Shown here: positions 50,147-58,861 of the stretch, one piece after another
Layout: each line of letters begins with the position of its first letter
How positions within the stretch are numbered: position 1 is the first letter of the stretch
DNA from: Amycolatopsis alkalitolerans
GTDB lineage: Bacteria > Actinomycetota > Actinomycetes > Mycobacteriales > Pseudonocardiaceae
NCBI RefSeq assembly: GCF_006152065.1
Contig: NZ_VDFW01000001.1
Span: forward strand, 62,001 to 126,000
Reading direction: 5' to 3'
Length of the DNA: 64,000 nucleotides
The notes under the pieces: generated by a model
The model's database searches: none
The model's input: the letters and a program-made list of their open reading frames with translations, nothing else
What the model was told of the DNA's origin: nothing
Program-made: the position numbers and the translations under genes

Positions 50147-52495
50147 ATGACCGCTCACGACCCCCGTGACGGCGAGCCCCAGCCGAAGACCACCGACCGG
50201 CGGCGGTTCCTGGGGTACCTGCTCGCCGCGCCCACTCTGGTCGCCGCCGCACAGCTCGGCGACACGCTGCTCGGTTCGAGCCGGGCCTCGGCCGCCGTAC
50301 CGTCGGGGCCGCAGCCCTCGGATATCGTCGACCTCAACGACATCCTGACCGACGCGACGCTGGCCACCGCGAACCTGATCACGGTCACGATCAACTCCGA
50401 CGGCACGGCCTCGTTCGCCATGCCGCGCTGCGAGTCGGGGCAGGGCATCACCACCTCCACGGCCATGCTGATCGCCGAGGAACTCGATCTGCCGGTGGAG
50501 AAGGTGCATGTCACCCTCGCGGACGCGCGCCCGGAGCTGATGTTCAACCAGGCGACCTATGGTTCGAACACGACAATCTCGACCTTCACCCCGTTCCGGG
50601 TCGCCGCCGCGCTCGCGCGGCAGCGCCTGCTGGAAGCCGCCGCGATCGAACTCGGCGATACCGTCACCAACCTCACCACCAGGGCCGGCACGATCATCGC
50701 CGCGTCCGGACTGTCGACGTCCTACGCTTCGCTGGCCCAGAAAGCGGCGACCTCGGTGTCCAAACAGGTCTCGGTCACGCTCAAACCGCGATCGGAGTTC
50801 AAGGTCATCGGCAAGCCCCACAGCCGGGTCGACGCGCTGGAAGCCGTCACCGGCCGCAAGGGCTACGCGATGGACCTCGCGGTCCCGGGTGCCAAGCCGA
50901 CGCTGATCTGCCGCGCGCCCACGATCAACGGCACGGTCAAGGCGGTGCGCAACGCCGCCGAGGTCCGTGCGATGCCGGGTATCACCGACGTTGCGGTGAT
51001 CTCCACCGGCGTGGCCGTCCGCGGCGAGACGTTCGGCCAGTGCGTCGACGCCGTGCGGGCGCTCAAGGTCAGCTGGGGACCGGGCAGTGTGGACGGTGAG
51101 TCCGACGACACCATCCTCGCGAAGCTGAAAGCGGCCGAGATCCCGCTCGTGGTGCCGAACCTGCCGCCGCTGACGAAGACGATCGAGCAGGTGTTCACCT
51201 TCTACTGGAAGAGCAACAGCGCGCTCGAACCGCAGACCGCGGTCGCCGACGTGCGTGACGGGCACGCCGAGGTGTGGGCCTGCATGCAGACCCCGATCTT
51301 CGCCCAGCAGATGATCGCGCAGAAGCTCGGATTGCCGCAGGGCGCGGTCAAGGCACACGTCGTGCAGGGCGGCGGCGCGTTCGGGCGGCGGATGTTCCCC
51401 GACGTCATGGTCGAAGCCGCCGAGGCGTCGCAGAAGATGGGCAAACCGGTCAAGCTGATGTGGCACCGCACCGACGAGTTCCGGTACGGGCGCGTGCACC
51501 CGATGTGCATTTCCCGGGTGCGCGCGAGTTACCTGGCCGGCAACGTGCTTTCGTTCGAGCAGCGGCACACCAGCGTCGCCACCGACTACACGATGGCGCT
51601 CGGCGAGATGATCACCGCGGACGCGGCCAAGCTCGTGCCGCTGGGGCTCGGCAACTTCGCGGAGTATTCGCAACCGGTGTTCGAGACCACCGCCAACGTG
51701 CCCTACAACTTCGGCGCGGTCACCCAGGTGCTCAACGAGATCTTCCAGTGGGACACCTTCCACACCGGCAGCAACCGCAACCTGTACAACCCCGACGTGG
51801 TCACCGCCGTGGAGCTGATGGTCGACCAGCTGGCCGGCGCGATGGGCCAGGACCCGTACCGCTTCCGCCGGTCCTTGCTGAAGGATCCCCGCGCCCGGGC
51901 CGTGCTGGACAAGGTCGCCCAGGCCGGCCGGTGGGGGCGCCCGATGCCGCGCGGAACGGCGCAGGGCATCGCCCTGCACACCGAGTACAAGGGCGCCACC
52001 GCGGCGCTGGTCGAGATCGACGCCCGGCCCCAGACTTCGGGCCGCGAGGTTCGCGACGGGGTCACCGGCCCCCGGGTGACCAAGGTCGTCTTCGCGATCG
52101 ACGCAGGGTTGCCGATCAACCCGCGCGGCCTGGAAGCCCAGATGATGGGCGGCACCATGGACGCCATCGGGCAGGTGCTGACCGAGAGCCTGCACCTGAA
52201 GCACGGCACCTTCCTGGAAGGCAGCTGGGACAACTACTTCTACCCGCGCCAGTGGAACACCCCGCCCGAGATGCAGATCATCGTCATGCCGCCGACCACG
52301 GGTGAACCGGGCGGGGCCGGCGAGTTCGGCGTCGCGGCGTCGAAGGCCGCCACCGCGAGTGCGCTCGCGCGGGCCACCGGATCCCTGCCGACCGAGTTCC
52401 CGGTCAACCACAACGGTCCGCTCGCCTTCGAGCCACTGCCCACCGTGCCGTCCATCCCGCAGTCCCCGACTGACGGCCTGCGCTACGCGTACTGA
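50147..52495 (+). CDS. Tat-exported molybdenum hydroxylase large subunit (IorB/xanthine dehydrogenase family)
   Basis: This 782-residue protein has a twin-arginine signal (TTDRRRFLGYLLAAPTLVAA, about residues 15-35) and the molybdopterin-binding domains of isoquinoline 1-oxidoreductase beta subunits: RCESGQGITTSTAMLIAEEL, VVQGGGAFGRRMFPD, GEPGGAGEFGVAASKAATA with the catalytic glutamate in the GEPGG segment. It should hydroxylate or oxidise an aldehyde or N-heterocycle outside the cytoplasmic membrane. The start at 50147 has GGAGAGG upstream. The 2Fe-2S subunit follows 11 bp later. There is no FAD subunit, as is usual for the IorAB type. Confidence 0.87.
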   Translation: MTAHDPRDGEPQPKTTDRRRFLGYLLAAPTLVAAAQLGDTLLGSSRASAAVPSGPQPSDIVDLNDILTDATLATANLITVTINSDGTASFAMPRCESGQGITTSTAMLIAEELDLPVEKVHVTLADARPELMFNQATYGSNTTISTFTPFRVAAALARQRLLEAAAIELGDTVTNLTTRAGTIIAASGLSTSYASLAQKAATSVSKQVSVTLKPRSEFKVIGKPHSRVDALEAVTGRKGYAMDLAVPGAKPTLICRAPTINGTVKAVRNAAEVRAMPGITDVAVISTGVAVRGETFGQCVDAVRALKVSWGPGSVDGESDDTILAKLKAAEIPLVVPNLPPLTKTIEQVFTFYWKSNSALEPQTAVADVRDGHAEVWACMQTPIFAQQMIAQKLGLPQGAVKAHVVQGGGAFGRRMFPDVMVEAAEASQKMGKPVKLMWHRTDEFRYGRVHPMCISRVRASYLAGNVLSFEQRHTSVATDYTMALGEMITADAAKLVPLGLGNFAEYSQPVFETTANVPYNFGAVTQVLNEIFQWDTFHTGSNRNLYNPDVVTAVELMVDQLAGAMGQDPYRFRRSLLKDPRARAVLDKVAQAGRWGRPMPRGTAQGIALHTEYKGATAALVEIDARPQTSGREVRDGVTGPRVTKVVFAIDAGLPINPRGLEAQMMGGTMDAIGQVLTESLHLKHGTFLEGSWDNYFYPRQWNTPPEMQIIVMPPTTGEPGGAGEFGVAASKAATASALARATGSLPTEFPVNHNGPLAFEPLPTVPSIPQSPTDGLRYAY

Positions 52496-52506
52496 AGGAG
52501 AATCCG

Positions 52507-52983
52507 TTGCCACAACACACTTTCCGGCTCAACGGTAAGCCGGTCACCGTCGACTGCGCGGGCGATGTGCGCCTGCTCTGGGTGCTGCGCGACCTGCTCG
52601 GCGTCACCGGCCCGAAGTACGGCTGCGGCCTCGACGTGTGCAAGGCCTGCACATGCCACATCAACGGCAAGGCGTTCAACCCGTGCTCGGTGCCGGTGTC
52701 GCAGATCAAGGAAACCGACGAGATCACCACGATCGAGGGCCTGCCGGCGACCGTCGGGAAGGATCTGCACCCGATGCAGCAGGCGTGGCTCGACTTCGAC
52801 GTCGCGCAGTGCGGCTACTGCCAGCCCGGGCAGATCATGGCCGCGGTCGCCAAGGTACGGCAGGCGCGTGCGGCGGGGCACGAGATCGGCGAAGCCGACC
52901 TCGACGAGATCCGCAACGTCTGCCGGTGCGGCACCTACCACCGCATCCGGGAGGCGATCAAGGCCGGCGCCAAGGACATGTGA
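52507..52983 (+). CDS. 2Fe-2S small subunit of the molybdenum hydroxylase (IorA-like)
   Basis: This 158-residue protein has the plant-type ferredoxin cluster YGCGLDVCKACTCHINGKAF NPC and the second, CO-dehydrogenase-type cluster QCGYCQPGQIM with NVCRCGTYHRIREAI. It transfers electrons from the molybdenum centre. It starts with the rare TTG codon, supported by GAAGGAGA 7 nt upstream. It has no signal of its own, so it is presumably carried through the Tat pathway with the large subunit. Confidence 0.88.
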   Translation: MPQHTFRLNGKPVTVDCAGDVRLLWVLRDLLGVTGPKYGCGLDVCKACTCHINGKAFNPCSVPVSQIKETDEITTIEGLPATVGKDLHPMQQAWLDFDVAQCGYCQPGQIMAAVAKVRQARAAGHEIGEADLDEIRNVCRCGTYHRIREAIKAGAKDM

Positions 52984-53099
52984 GTCGAGGTCAGCCGGCG
53001 AGGATGCGGCCGGGGCGCGGGCATCTTCGCCACCTCCAGCGGTGCCGGCGGTACGAGGTCCACGCCCGGCCGATCCCTCCACTGTGGACCAGCGGCGAC

Positions 53100-53534
53100 C
53101 TAGATGTAGTAGTCCACGATCGCCACGTGGATGCTGTTGCTGCGGACCCGGATCTCCAGCATGGACGCCGTGTTCCGCGGCCAGCTGACGGTGCCCTGGC
53201 CGCTCGCGCCGCAGCCCAGCCCCTGCCACTTGTCGGGGTTACGGGCCTTGCCCATCCGGCCCTCGACGCAGGCGCTCTGGTTCGTGCCGGCCTGCGCGCT
53301 CCACTGGATCGTGAGCCGGCCCTTCCAGTTCGCCGAGTCCGGGCTGGTGTACGAGCATTCGTCGGACACCGGGCCGAACTTGAACGGGGCGCCGCTCGCG
53401 CGGCTGTGGCACAGGGTCGCCGCCTGGCTTTCGCCCGCGGTGGCGACGACCGTGCCCGCTGCGGCCGTCAGCACGAGCAGGGCCGCCGACAAGATTTTGA
53501 CTGAATGTCGCAGTGGTTCGTTTATTATTGACAT
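53100..53534 (-). CDS. Small secreted cysteine-containing protein, function unknown
   Basis: This 144-residue protein has a classical Sec signal (VKILSAALLVLTAAAGTVVA then GESQA, cleavage predicted near residue 40) and a mature domain of about 100 residues with four cysteines that could form two disulfides. No catalytic motif is seen. The ATG at 53534 is preferred; an upstream ATG at 53555 would delay the signal peptide. Actinomycetes secrete many such small beta-rich proteins, and the neighbours give no hint of function. Confidence 0.68.
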   Translation of the reverse strand: MSIINEPLRHSVKILSAALLVLTAAAGTVVATAGESQAATLCHSRASGAPFKFGPVSDECSYTSPDSANWKGRLTIQWSAQAGTNQSACVEGRMGKARNPDKWQGLGCGASGQGTVSWPRNTASMLEIRVRSNSIHVAIVDYYI

Positions 53535-53662
53535 GAATCGAAAGGTACAGACCACGCGGATGGTCCGCCTCGGCCAAACGGCCGACCCCGAATGGGCGAT
53601 CGGCCGATCCGGTGGCGCTGTCGCGGACGGCGCCGCTGCGCTGATCGGTCCGCCAAGCGCGG

Positions 53663-54310
53663 TCAGCCGGCGAGGATGCCGGTGAGGACCTTCAGCGCGC
53701 GGTCGCGGTGCTCGTCGAGTTCCGCGATCACCTCCTCGACTGCTTTGCGGCGGACCGCGTCGAGGATCTTGTCGTGGGCGCCGATCGTCTCCTCCCGCTC
53801 CTCCGGCGAGTTGTAGTACATCGCGCGGTACGCCTCGGTGGAGTCCCAGAGCAGCCGGATCACGCGCAGCGTGTGCGGTTGGTCGGGCGACTCCAGCATG
53901 CCGAAGTGGAACCGGCGGTTCGCCGCCAGTTCCGCGGCCACGTCACCGCGCCGGGCGGCCTCGGCGCAGTCGCGGGCGGCGAGGGCGATGCGTTCGACGG
54001 CGTCCTCGTCCAGGGTGGGCAGGGCGTGGCGCACCGCGCGCTCTTCCAGTACCTGCCGCAGCGCGTAGATCTCCCGCAGATCGGCCGTATGCAGCTCGGT
54101 GATGAAGTACCCCCGCCGCGGCCGGTAGACGACCTGCCCTTCCTGCTCGAGCGCGCGCAGCGCCTCGCGAACCGGCGCGACGCTCACCCCGAGGCTGCCG
54201 GCAATCTCCTCCTGGCCCACCCGCTGCCCGGGCCGGTAACGCCCGGCGACGATCGCCCGCCGCAACTCGTCGAGTGCGTGCTGCGCGGTCGTTCCCGGCC
54301 CCTGCGTCAT
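53663..54310 (-). CDS. GntR-family (FCD) regulator of the glutarate module
   Basis: This 215-residue protein has a GntR winged helix (AGRYRPGQRVGQEEIAGSLG, VSVAPVREALRALEQEG) and an FCD domain with NRRFHFGMLESPDQPHTLRV. It lies 8 bp after the glutaryl-CoA dehydrogenase gene, the typical place for an autoregulated repressor. The perfect 26-bp palindrome in the divergent promoter at 55.5 kb is its probable operator, and glutarate or glutaryl-CoA its probable effector. Confidence 0.84.
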   Translation of the reverse strand: MTQGPGTTAQHALDELRRAIVAGRYRPGQRVGQEEIAGSLGVSVAPVREALRALEQEGQVVYRPRRGYFITELHTADLREIYALRQVLEERAVRHALPTLDEDAVERIALAARDCAEAARRGDVAAELAANRRFHFGMLESPDQPHTLRVIRLLWDSTEAYRAMYYNSPEEREETIGAHDKILDAVRRKAVEEVIAELDEHRDRALKVLTGILAG

Positions 54311-54318
54311 CGAGCCGG

Positions 54319-55479
54319 TCACCGGAACGCGTCGATCCCGGTCAGCGCACCGCCGATGACCAGCGAATGCACGTCCGCGGTGCCCTCGTAGGTGACCACC
54401 GACTCGAGGTTGTTCATATGCCGGATCACCGGGTACTCCAGCGTGATCCCGTTCGCCCCCAGCACCTGCCGCGCGGTCCGGGCCACGTCCAGCGCCGCGT
54501 TCACGTTGCCCAGCTTGCCCATGCTCACCTGCTCCGGGCGCAACTTCCCGGCGTCCTTGAGCCGCCCGAGATGCAGCGCGAGGATGGTCGCCCGGTTGAC
54601 CTCCAGCGCCATCGTCGCGAGTTTCTGCTGCTGGATCTGGAAACCGCCGATCGGCCGGCCGAACTGGACGCGGGTCTTGCTGTAGTCGATCGCCGCCTCC
54701 AGGCAGGCCCGGGCGGCACCGGCCGCGCCCCAGATGATCCCGTACCGCGCCTCGCTCAGGCAGGAAAGCGGGCCCCGCAACGAAGTCGCGCCGGGAAGCT
54801 GTGCCGAGGACGGCAGGCGGACGTCGTCGAGGACGAGTTCGGACGTGATCGACGCGCGCAGCGACAGCTTCTTGTGGATGTCGTTGGTCGTGAAACCCTT
54901 GGTGCCCTTGGGGACCAGGAACCCGCGGACGCCCTCGTCGGTGCGCGCCCAGACGACCGCGACATCCGCGAGCGAGCCGTTGGTGATCCACATCTTCCGT
55001 CCATTGAGGACCCAGTCCTCGCCGTCACGCCGGGCGGCGGTGCGCATCGAAGCCGGGTCCGAACCGGAATCCGGCTCGGTGAGGCCGAAGCAGCCGACCG
55101 CTTCACCGGCGGCCATGCGCGGTAACCACTCCTGCTTCTGCTCCTCCGAGCCCCACCGGTGGATCGCGAACATCGCCAGCGAACCCTGTACCGACACCAT
55201 GCTGCGGATCCCGCTGTCCCCAGCCTCCAGTTCGAGGCACGCCAGCCCGTACGCGGTGGCGCTCGTCCCGGCGCAGCCGTAGCCCTCCAGATGCATGCCG
55301 AGCACGCCCAGCTTGCCCAGTTCGCCGATCAGGTCCCGCGGGATCCGCCCCTGCTCGAACCAGTCTCCGACCTCGGGCACTATCCGGTCGCGGACGAATG
55401 CCCGCACCGTGTCCCGGATGTCGCGCTCCTCGTCGGAGAGGAAGTGATCGACCGAGAGGAAGTCCAGCGGGGTGGTCAT
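54319..55479 (-). CDS. gcdH: Glutaryl-CoA dehydrogenase
   Basis: This 386-residue acyl-CoA dehydrogenase shows features of the glutaryl-CoA branch: AGDSGIRSMVSVQGSLAMFAI with the arginine that binds the distal carboxylate, GCFGLTEPDSGSDPASM, and the C-terminal VTYEGTADVHSLVIGGALTG with the catalytic glutamate. It oxidises and decarboxylates glutaryl-CoA to crotonyl-CoA, the exit step for lysine, tryptophan, pimelate and glutarate. The ATG has AAGGAG upstream. It is divergent from a CoA-transferase that can supply glutaryl-CoA. Confidence 0.84.
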   Translation of the reverse strand: MTTPLDFLSVDHFLSDEERDIRDTVRAFVRDRIVPEVGDWFEQGRIPRDLIGELGKLGVLGMHLEGYGCAGTSATAYGLACLELEAGDSGIRSMVSVQGSLAMFAIHRWGSEEQKQEWLPRMAAGEAVGCFGLTEPDSGSDPASMRTAARRDGEDWVLNGRKMWITNGSLADVAVVWARTDEGVRGFLVPKGTKGFTTNDIHKKLSLRASITSELVLDDVRLPSSAQLPGATSLRGPLSCLSEARYGIIWGAAGAARACLEAAIDYSKTRVQFGRPIGGFQIQQQKLATMALEVNRATILALHLGRLKDAGKLRPEQVSMGKLGNVNAALDVARTARQVLGANGITLEYPVIRHMNNLESVVTYEGTADVHSLVIGGALTGIDAFR

Positions 55480-55522
55480 TCGCGTCTCCTTGACCTCGTG
55501 CGGGAGGCACCCTAGCCTACTG

Positions 55523-55548
55523 ATCATCGATTTTCGAAAATCGATGAT
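55523..55548. promoter_or_regulatory. Perfect 26-bp palindrome in the divergent glutarate promoter
   Basis: ATCATCGATTTTC is followed immediately by its exact reverse complement, giving a 26-bp palindrome without spacer. It is centred between the divergent gcdH and CoA-transferase genes, 44 bp and 14 bp from their starts. A GntR gene at the end of the gcdH operon is the likely binder. Its closeness to the plus-strand start suggests a very short or leaderless mRNA there. Confidence 0.75.
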
Positions 55549-55561
55549 TGGATGCTCGCAT

Positions 55562-56716
55562 ATGCCGACCGCTCTTGACAACCTCCGCGTGCTGGACTTC
55601 TCCCGGGTGCTGGCCGGGCCGTTCGCCACGATGCTGCTGGCCGATCTGGGCGCCGTCGTGACCAAGGTCGAGCGCCCCGGCACCGGCGACGACACCCGGT
55701 CCTGGGGCCCGCCCCACGACGAGCACGGCCAGGCGACCTACTTCCAGGCGGCCAACCGCAACAAGGACGCGATCGTGCTCGACCTGTCGGACCCGCGCGA
55801 CCGGGCCGAGGCGCGGCGGCTGGCGCTGGCCGCCGACGTGGTGGTCGAGAACTTCCGCCCGGGGCTGATGACGGAGTTCGGCCTCGGCGAGGAGCAGCTG
55901 CGGCCGGGCAACCCGGGCTTGATCTACTGCTCCATCACCGGTTTCGGGCGCGGCGCGGGTGCGCGTCTGCCCGGCTACGACCTGCTCGTCCAGGCGCTCG
56001 GCGGGCTGATGAGCATCACCGGGGATCCGGCGGGCGAGCCGCAGAAGGTCGGCGTGGCGGTGATCGACGTGTTCGCCGGGTTGTTCGCCGCCACAGGCAT
56101 TCTCGCCGCGCTCCACCACCGGACGCGCACCGGCGAAGGGCAGCGGATCGACGTGGACCTGCTGTCGAGCCTGCTCGCCGCGCTGGTCAACCAGGCCAGT
56201 TCCTACACCTCCGCGGGTGTCGTGCCGGCCAGGATGGGCAACCAGCACCCGAGCATCGCGCCGTATGAGCTGCTGCCCTGCGCCGACGGTGATCTCGTGC
56301 TCGCGGTCGGGAACGACCGCCAGTTCGCCGGACTCTGCCGCGTGCTCGGCGCCCCGGGGCTCGCCGACGACGAGCGGTTCGCCACGAACGCGGCCCGCGT
56401 AGGGAACCGCGCGTGCCTGCGTGCGGAACTCGTTCGCCTGCTCGCGGACCGCCGGGTGGCGGCCTGGGTCGAGGAGCTGACGGCGCGGCGCGTTCCGGCA
56501 GGGCAGGTCAACGACATCGCGGGCGCCTTCGCGCTCGCCACGGAACTCGGGCTCGCCCCGACCGTCGAGTTGCCGCGCACCGGCGGCGGCACCGTGACCC
56601 TGCCGCGGAACCCGATCAATCTCTCCGTGACGCCACCGGTTTACCGGTCCGCGCCGCCGGATTTGCCGGAGAGAGCGCGGACTTCGGGGACCCGCCACCG
56701 TGGATCGCGGCGGTGA
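55562..56716 (+). CDS. Family III CoA-transferase, probably glutarate CoA-transferase
   Basis: This 384-residue protein has NLRVLDFSRVLAGPFATML, KVERPGTGDDTRSWGPPH, NRNKDAIVLDLSD, the catalytic aspartate in LPGYDLLVQALGG, and GVAVIDVFAGLFAATGILAAL. It is the form found beside glutaryl-CoA dehydrogenase in many organisms (SUGCT/GcdG type), where it moves CoA from succinyl-CoA to glutarate. The ATG at 55562 lies right after the palindromic operator and no clear ribosome-binding site is visible. Confidence 0.8.
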   Translation: MPTALDNLRVLDFSRVLAGPFATMLLADLGAVVTKVERPGTGDDTRSWGPPHDEHGQATYFQAANRNKDAIVLDLSDPRDRAEARRLALAADVVVENFRPGLMTEFGLGEEQLRPGNPGLIYCSITGFGRGAGARLPGYDLLVQALGGLMSITGDPAGEPQKVGVAVIDVFAGLFAATGILAALHHRTRTGEGQRIDVDLLSSLLAALVNQASSYTSAGVVPARMGNQHPSIAPYELLPCADGDLVLAVGNDRQFAGLCRVLGAPGLADDERFATNAARVGNRACLRAELVRLLADRRVAAWVEELTARRVPAGQVNDIAGAFALATELGLAPTVELPRTGGGTVTLPRNPINLSVTPPVYRSAPPDLPERARTSGTRHRGSRR

Positions 56717-57012
56717 ACAGCAGATTCCCACCCGGAACTGATGAACCACGCCCGGAAAAAGCATCCGTCAGTGGCTCCTGCCACGGCGCGGCCCCGACGT
56801 CTGCACTCGAAAGGGTGAAGATCTCCGCTGGAATGCTGCTCAAATGATGACCGCTCGCCCGTTCGTCGCTGAGGCGTTGCCGGTTACCGCAGCCTCCGCT
56901 CGGTGACGCGGCGAACCGCGTCCGGCCCGGGCACTATGGATTCGCGACCGGCTGGCAAAGGAGCGACCTCAGAACGCAGACCCACTCGCCAGAATGAAAG
57001 AAGGCTCCGAGT

Positions 57013-57330
57013 TTGGTCACCGTACCCCCCGATCCGGCCGGCGTGCCAGAGGACCATCCGATCCGGAGCCGGCGACCGGTCATCTTGAACGACAAGTTCT
57101 TCGCCGAGGCCAAAATCGAGAGCGACGCGCCCTTCGAGGCGCCGCCGCTTCGCCGCCGGCATGGCCGCCCGCGAGTGCTTGGCGTGGTCACCGGGGTGTG
57201 GGCGTTCGTCGCGGCGAGCGGGCTGGTGGTGTTCGCGATCCTGCAGTCGGTCGTGCTGAGCGCGGTGGCGGTGTCCGCGCTGGTGCTGGCGAAGGCGGTC
57301 GATCACTGGACCCGGCGGGCGGTGACCTGA
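57013..57330 (+). CDS. Small membrane protein of unknown function
   Basis: This 105-residue protein has a polar, proline-rich N-terminal half and two hydrophobic segments at the C-terminus (GVVTGVWAFVAASGLVVFAI and VVLSAVAVSALVLAKAV), so it is probably an integral membrane protein with a cytoplasmic tail. The start is uncertain; TTG at 57013 is listed because AAGAAGG lies upstream. It is alone between the glutarate module and the FAD oxidoreductase. The 296 bp before it (56717-57012) contain nothing I can identify. Confidence 0.5.
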   Translation: MVTVPPDPAGVPEDHPIRSRRPVILNDKFFAEAKIESDAPFEAPPLRRRHGRPRVLGVVTGVWAFVAASGLVVFAILQSVVLSAVAVSALVLAKAVDHWTRRAVT

Positions 57331-57412
57331 CCACCGTCGTGACCACCCGCGGCAACCGGACTCACCGGACGCGGTGGTTTGCCCAGCTCTTCTGATGGGG
57401 TAAACCCGACTG

Positions 57413-58861
57413 GTGCCCGGTGATGTCGTCGTGGTCGGCTCGGGGCCCAACGGGCTCGCCGCCGCCGTGCTGCTCGCGCGCGCCGGGCTGCGCGTCGAGG
57501 TGCGCGAAGGAGCGGACCAGTTGGGCGGCGGTATGCGGTCCAAGGCGCTGTTCGACTCCGGGATCGTGCACGACGTGTGCTCCGCGGTGCATCCGCTCGC
57601 CGTCGCGGGGCGCTTCTTCCGCGAGTTCGATCTGCCGGGCCGCGGGGTCGAGATGTGCCAGCCCGAGATCGCCTACGGTCATCCGCTCGATGGTGGCCGC
57701 GCGGCGCTGGCGTACCGGAGTCTCGACCGCACGTGCGAGGCGCTCGGCCTGGACGGCCCGCGTTACCGGATGCTGATGGCGCCCCTCGTCGCGCATTCGC
57801 GGGCCGTGGCGGACGCGCTGCTTTCCGATCTCCGCTCCGTTTCGTGGGCGCTCGCGTTGTTGCCGTTCCGGGTCCTCGCCGCCGGGAACCCGCGTTTTTT
57901 TCGGACGGAGGAAGGGAAAGCCCTGCTTACCGGCGTCGCCGCGCATACCGGGGGCAGGCTGCCGCGCCTCCCGGCCGCAGGCATCAGCCTGCTGCTCGGT
58001 CACCTCGCTCATACGACGGGCTGGCCCGTGCCACGTGGCGGCAGCCAGCGGATCGCGAACGCACTGGCCGACGATCTCCTCGACCACCGCGGGATTATCC
58101 ACATCGGACAGCCGGTGACCGATCTGCGGGAGCTGGGCGAGTTCCGTGCCGTGCTGCTGGACATCGGGCCGCGCAACCTCCTTGACATCGCTGGAAATCT
58201 CCTGCCCGACGGTTACCGGCGAGCCCTTGAGAAGTACCGGTACGGCCCCGGCTCGGCGAAGGTCGATTTCCTGGTGTCCGAACCGGTGCCGTGGGCCAAC
58301 CCCGAACTGAGCCGGGCGGGGACGGTGCACGTGTGCGGGGACCAGGCAGCGGTGTACGCGAGCGAAAACGCCACGGTACAAGGGCAACTGTCGGACGAGC
58401 CGTACGTGCTGGTGACCGACCCGATGGTCGCGGACCCGAGCCGGGGCCTGCCAGGGAAGCGGCCGGTGTGGGCGTACTGCCACGTGCCGAACGGGGATCC
58501 GCGCGATGTCACCGGCCTGATCCGCCGCCAGATCGAGCGGTTCGCACCAGGGTTCTCCGACACTATCCTGGCCAGCCGCGGCACGAATGCCGTGCAGCAG
58601 AACGAATACAACCCCAACTACGTCGGCGGCGACGTCTCGGCCGGTGCGCTCGACCTACGCCAGGTCCTCGCCCGGCCGGCGCTGAGGTGGAACCCGTACC
58701 GCACCCCGCTGAACGGCGTCTACCTGTGCTCGGCGGCGACCCCGCCCGGTCCGGCCGTGCACGGGATGGGCGGGTACCACGCGGCGAAATCCGTGCTGCG
58801 CGACGTGTTCGGCATCAGCGAGTTGCCGTCACTCGCGCCGGACGAGGAACGGGTCCAGTAG
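57413..58861 (+). CDS. FAD-dependent oxidoreductase, phytoene-desaturase/amine-oxidase-like
   Basis: This 482-residue flavoprotein begins with the dinucleotide-binding DVVVVGSGPNGLAAAVLLARAG, followed by EVREGADQLGGGMRS, and ends with YLCSAATPPGPAVHGMGGYHAAKSVL, the C-terminal FAD contact of the CrtI-like family. It starts with GTG. No carotenoid genes are nearby, and actinomycetes contain several such genes of unknown role, so I give no specific reaction. Its 3' end overlaps the convergent membrane-protein gene by 33 bp. Confidence 0.8.
   Translation: MPGDVVVVGSGPNGLAAAVLLARAGLRVEVREGADQLGGGMRSKALFDSGIVHDVCSAVHPLAVAGRFFREFDLPGRGVEMCQPEIAYGHPLDGGRAALAYRSLDRTCEALGLDGPRYRMLMAPLVAHSRAVADALLSDLRSVSWALALLPFRVLAAGNPRFFRTEEGKALLTGVAAHTGGRLPRLPAAGISLLLGHLAHTTGWPVPRGGSQRIANALADDLLDHRGIIHIGQPVTDLRELGEFRAVLLDIGPRNLLDIAGNLLPDGYRRALEKYRYGPGSAKVDFLVSEPVPWANPELSRAGTVHVCGDQAAVYASENATVQGQLSDEPYVLVTDPMVADPSRGLPGKRPVWAYCHVPNGDPRDVTGLIRRQIERFAPGFSDTILASRGTNAVQQNEYNPNYVGGDVSAGALDLRQVLARPALRWNPYRTPLNGVYLCSAATPPGPAVHGMGGYHAAKSVLRDVFGISELPSLAPDEERVQ

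Noticed and set aside
50141-52513. A 790-codon minus-strand frame opposite the molybdenum hydroxylase
   Set aside because: It is a mirror of the codon bias of the large subunit and has no recognisable domain.
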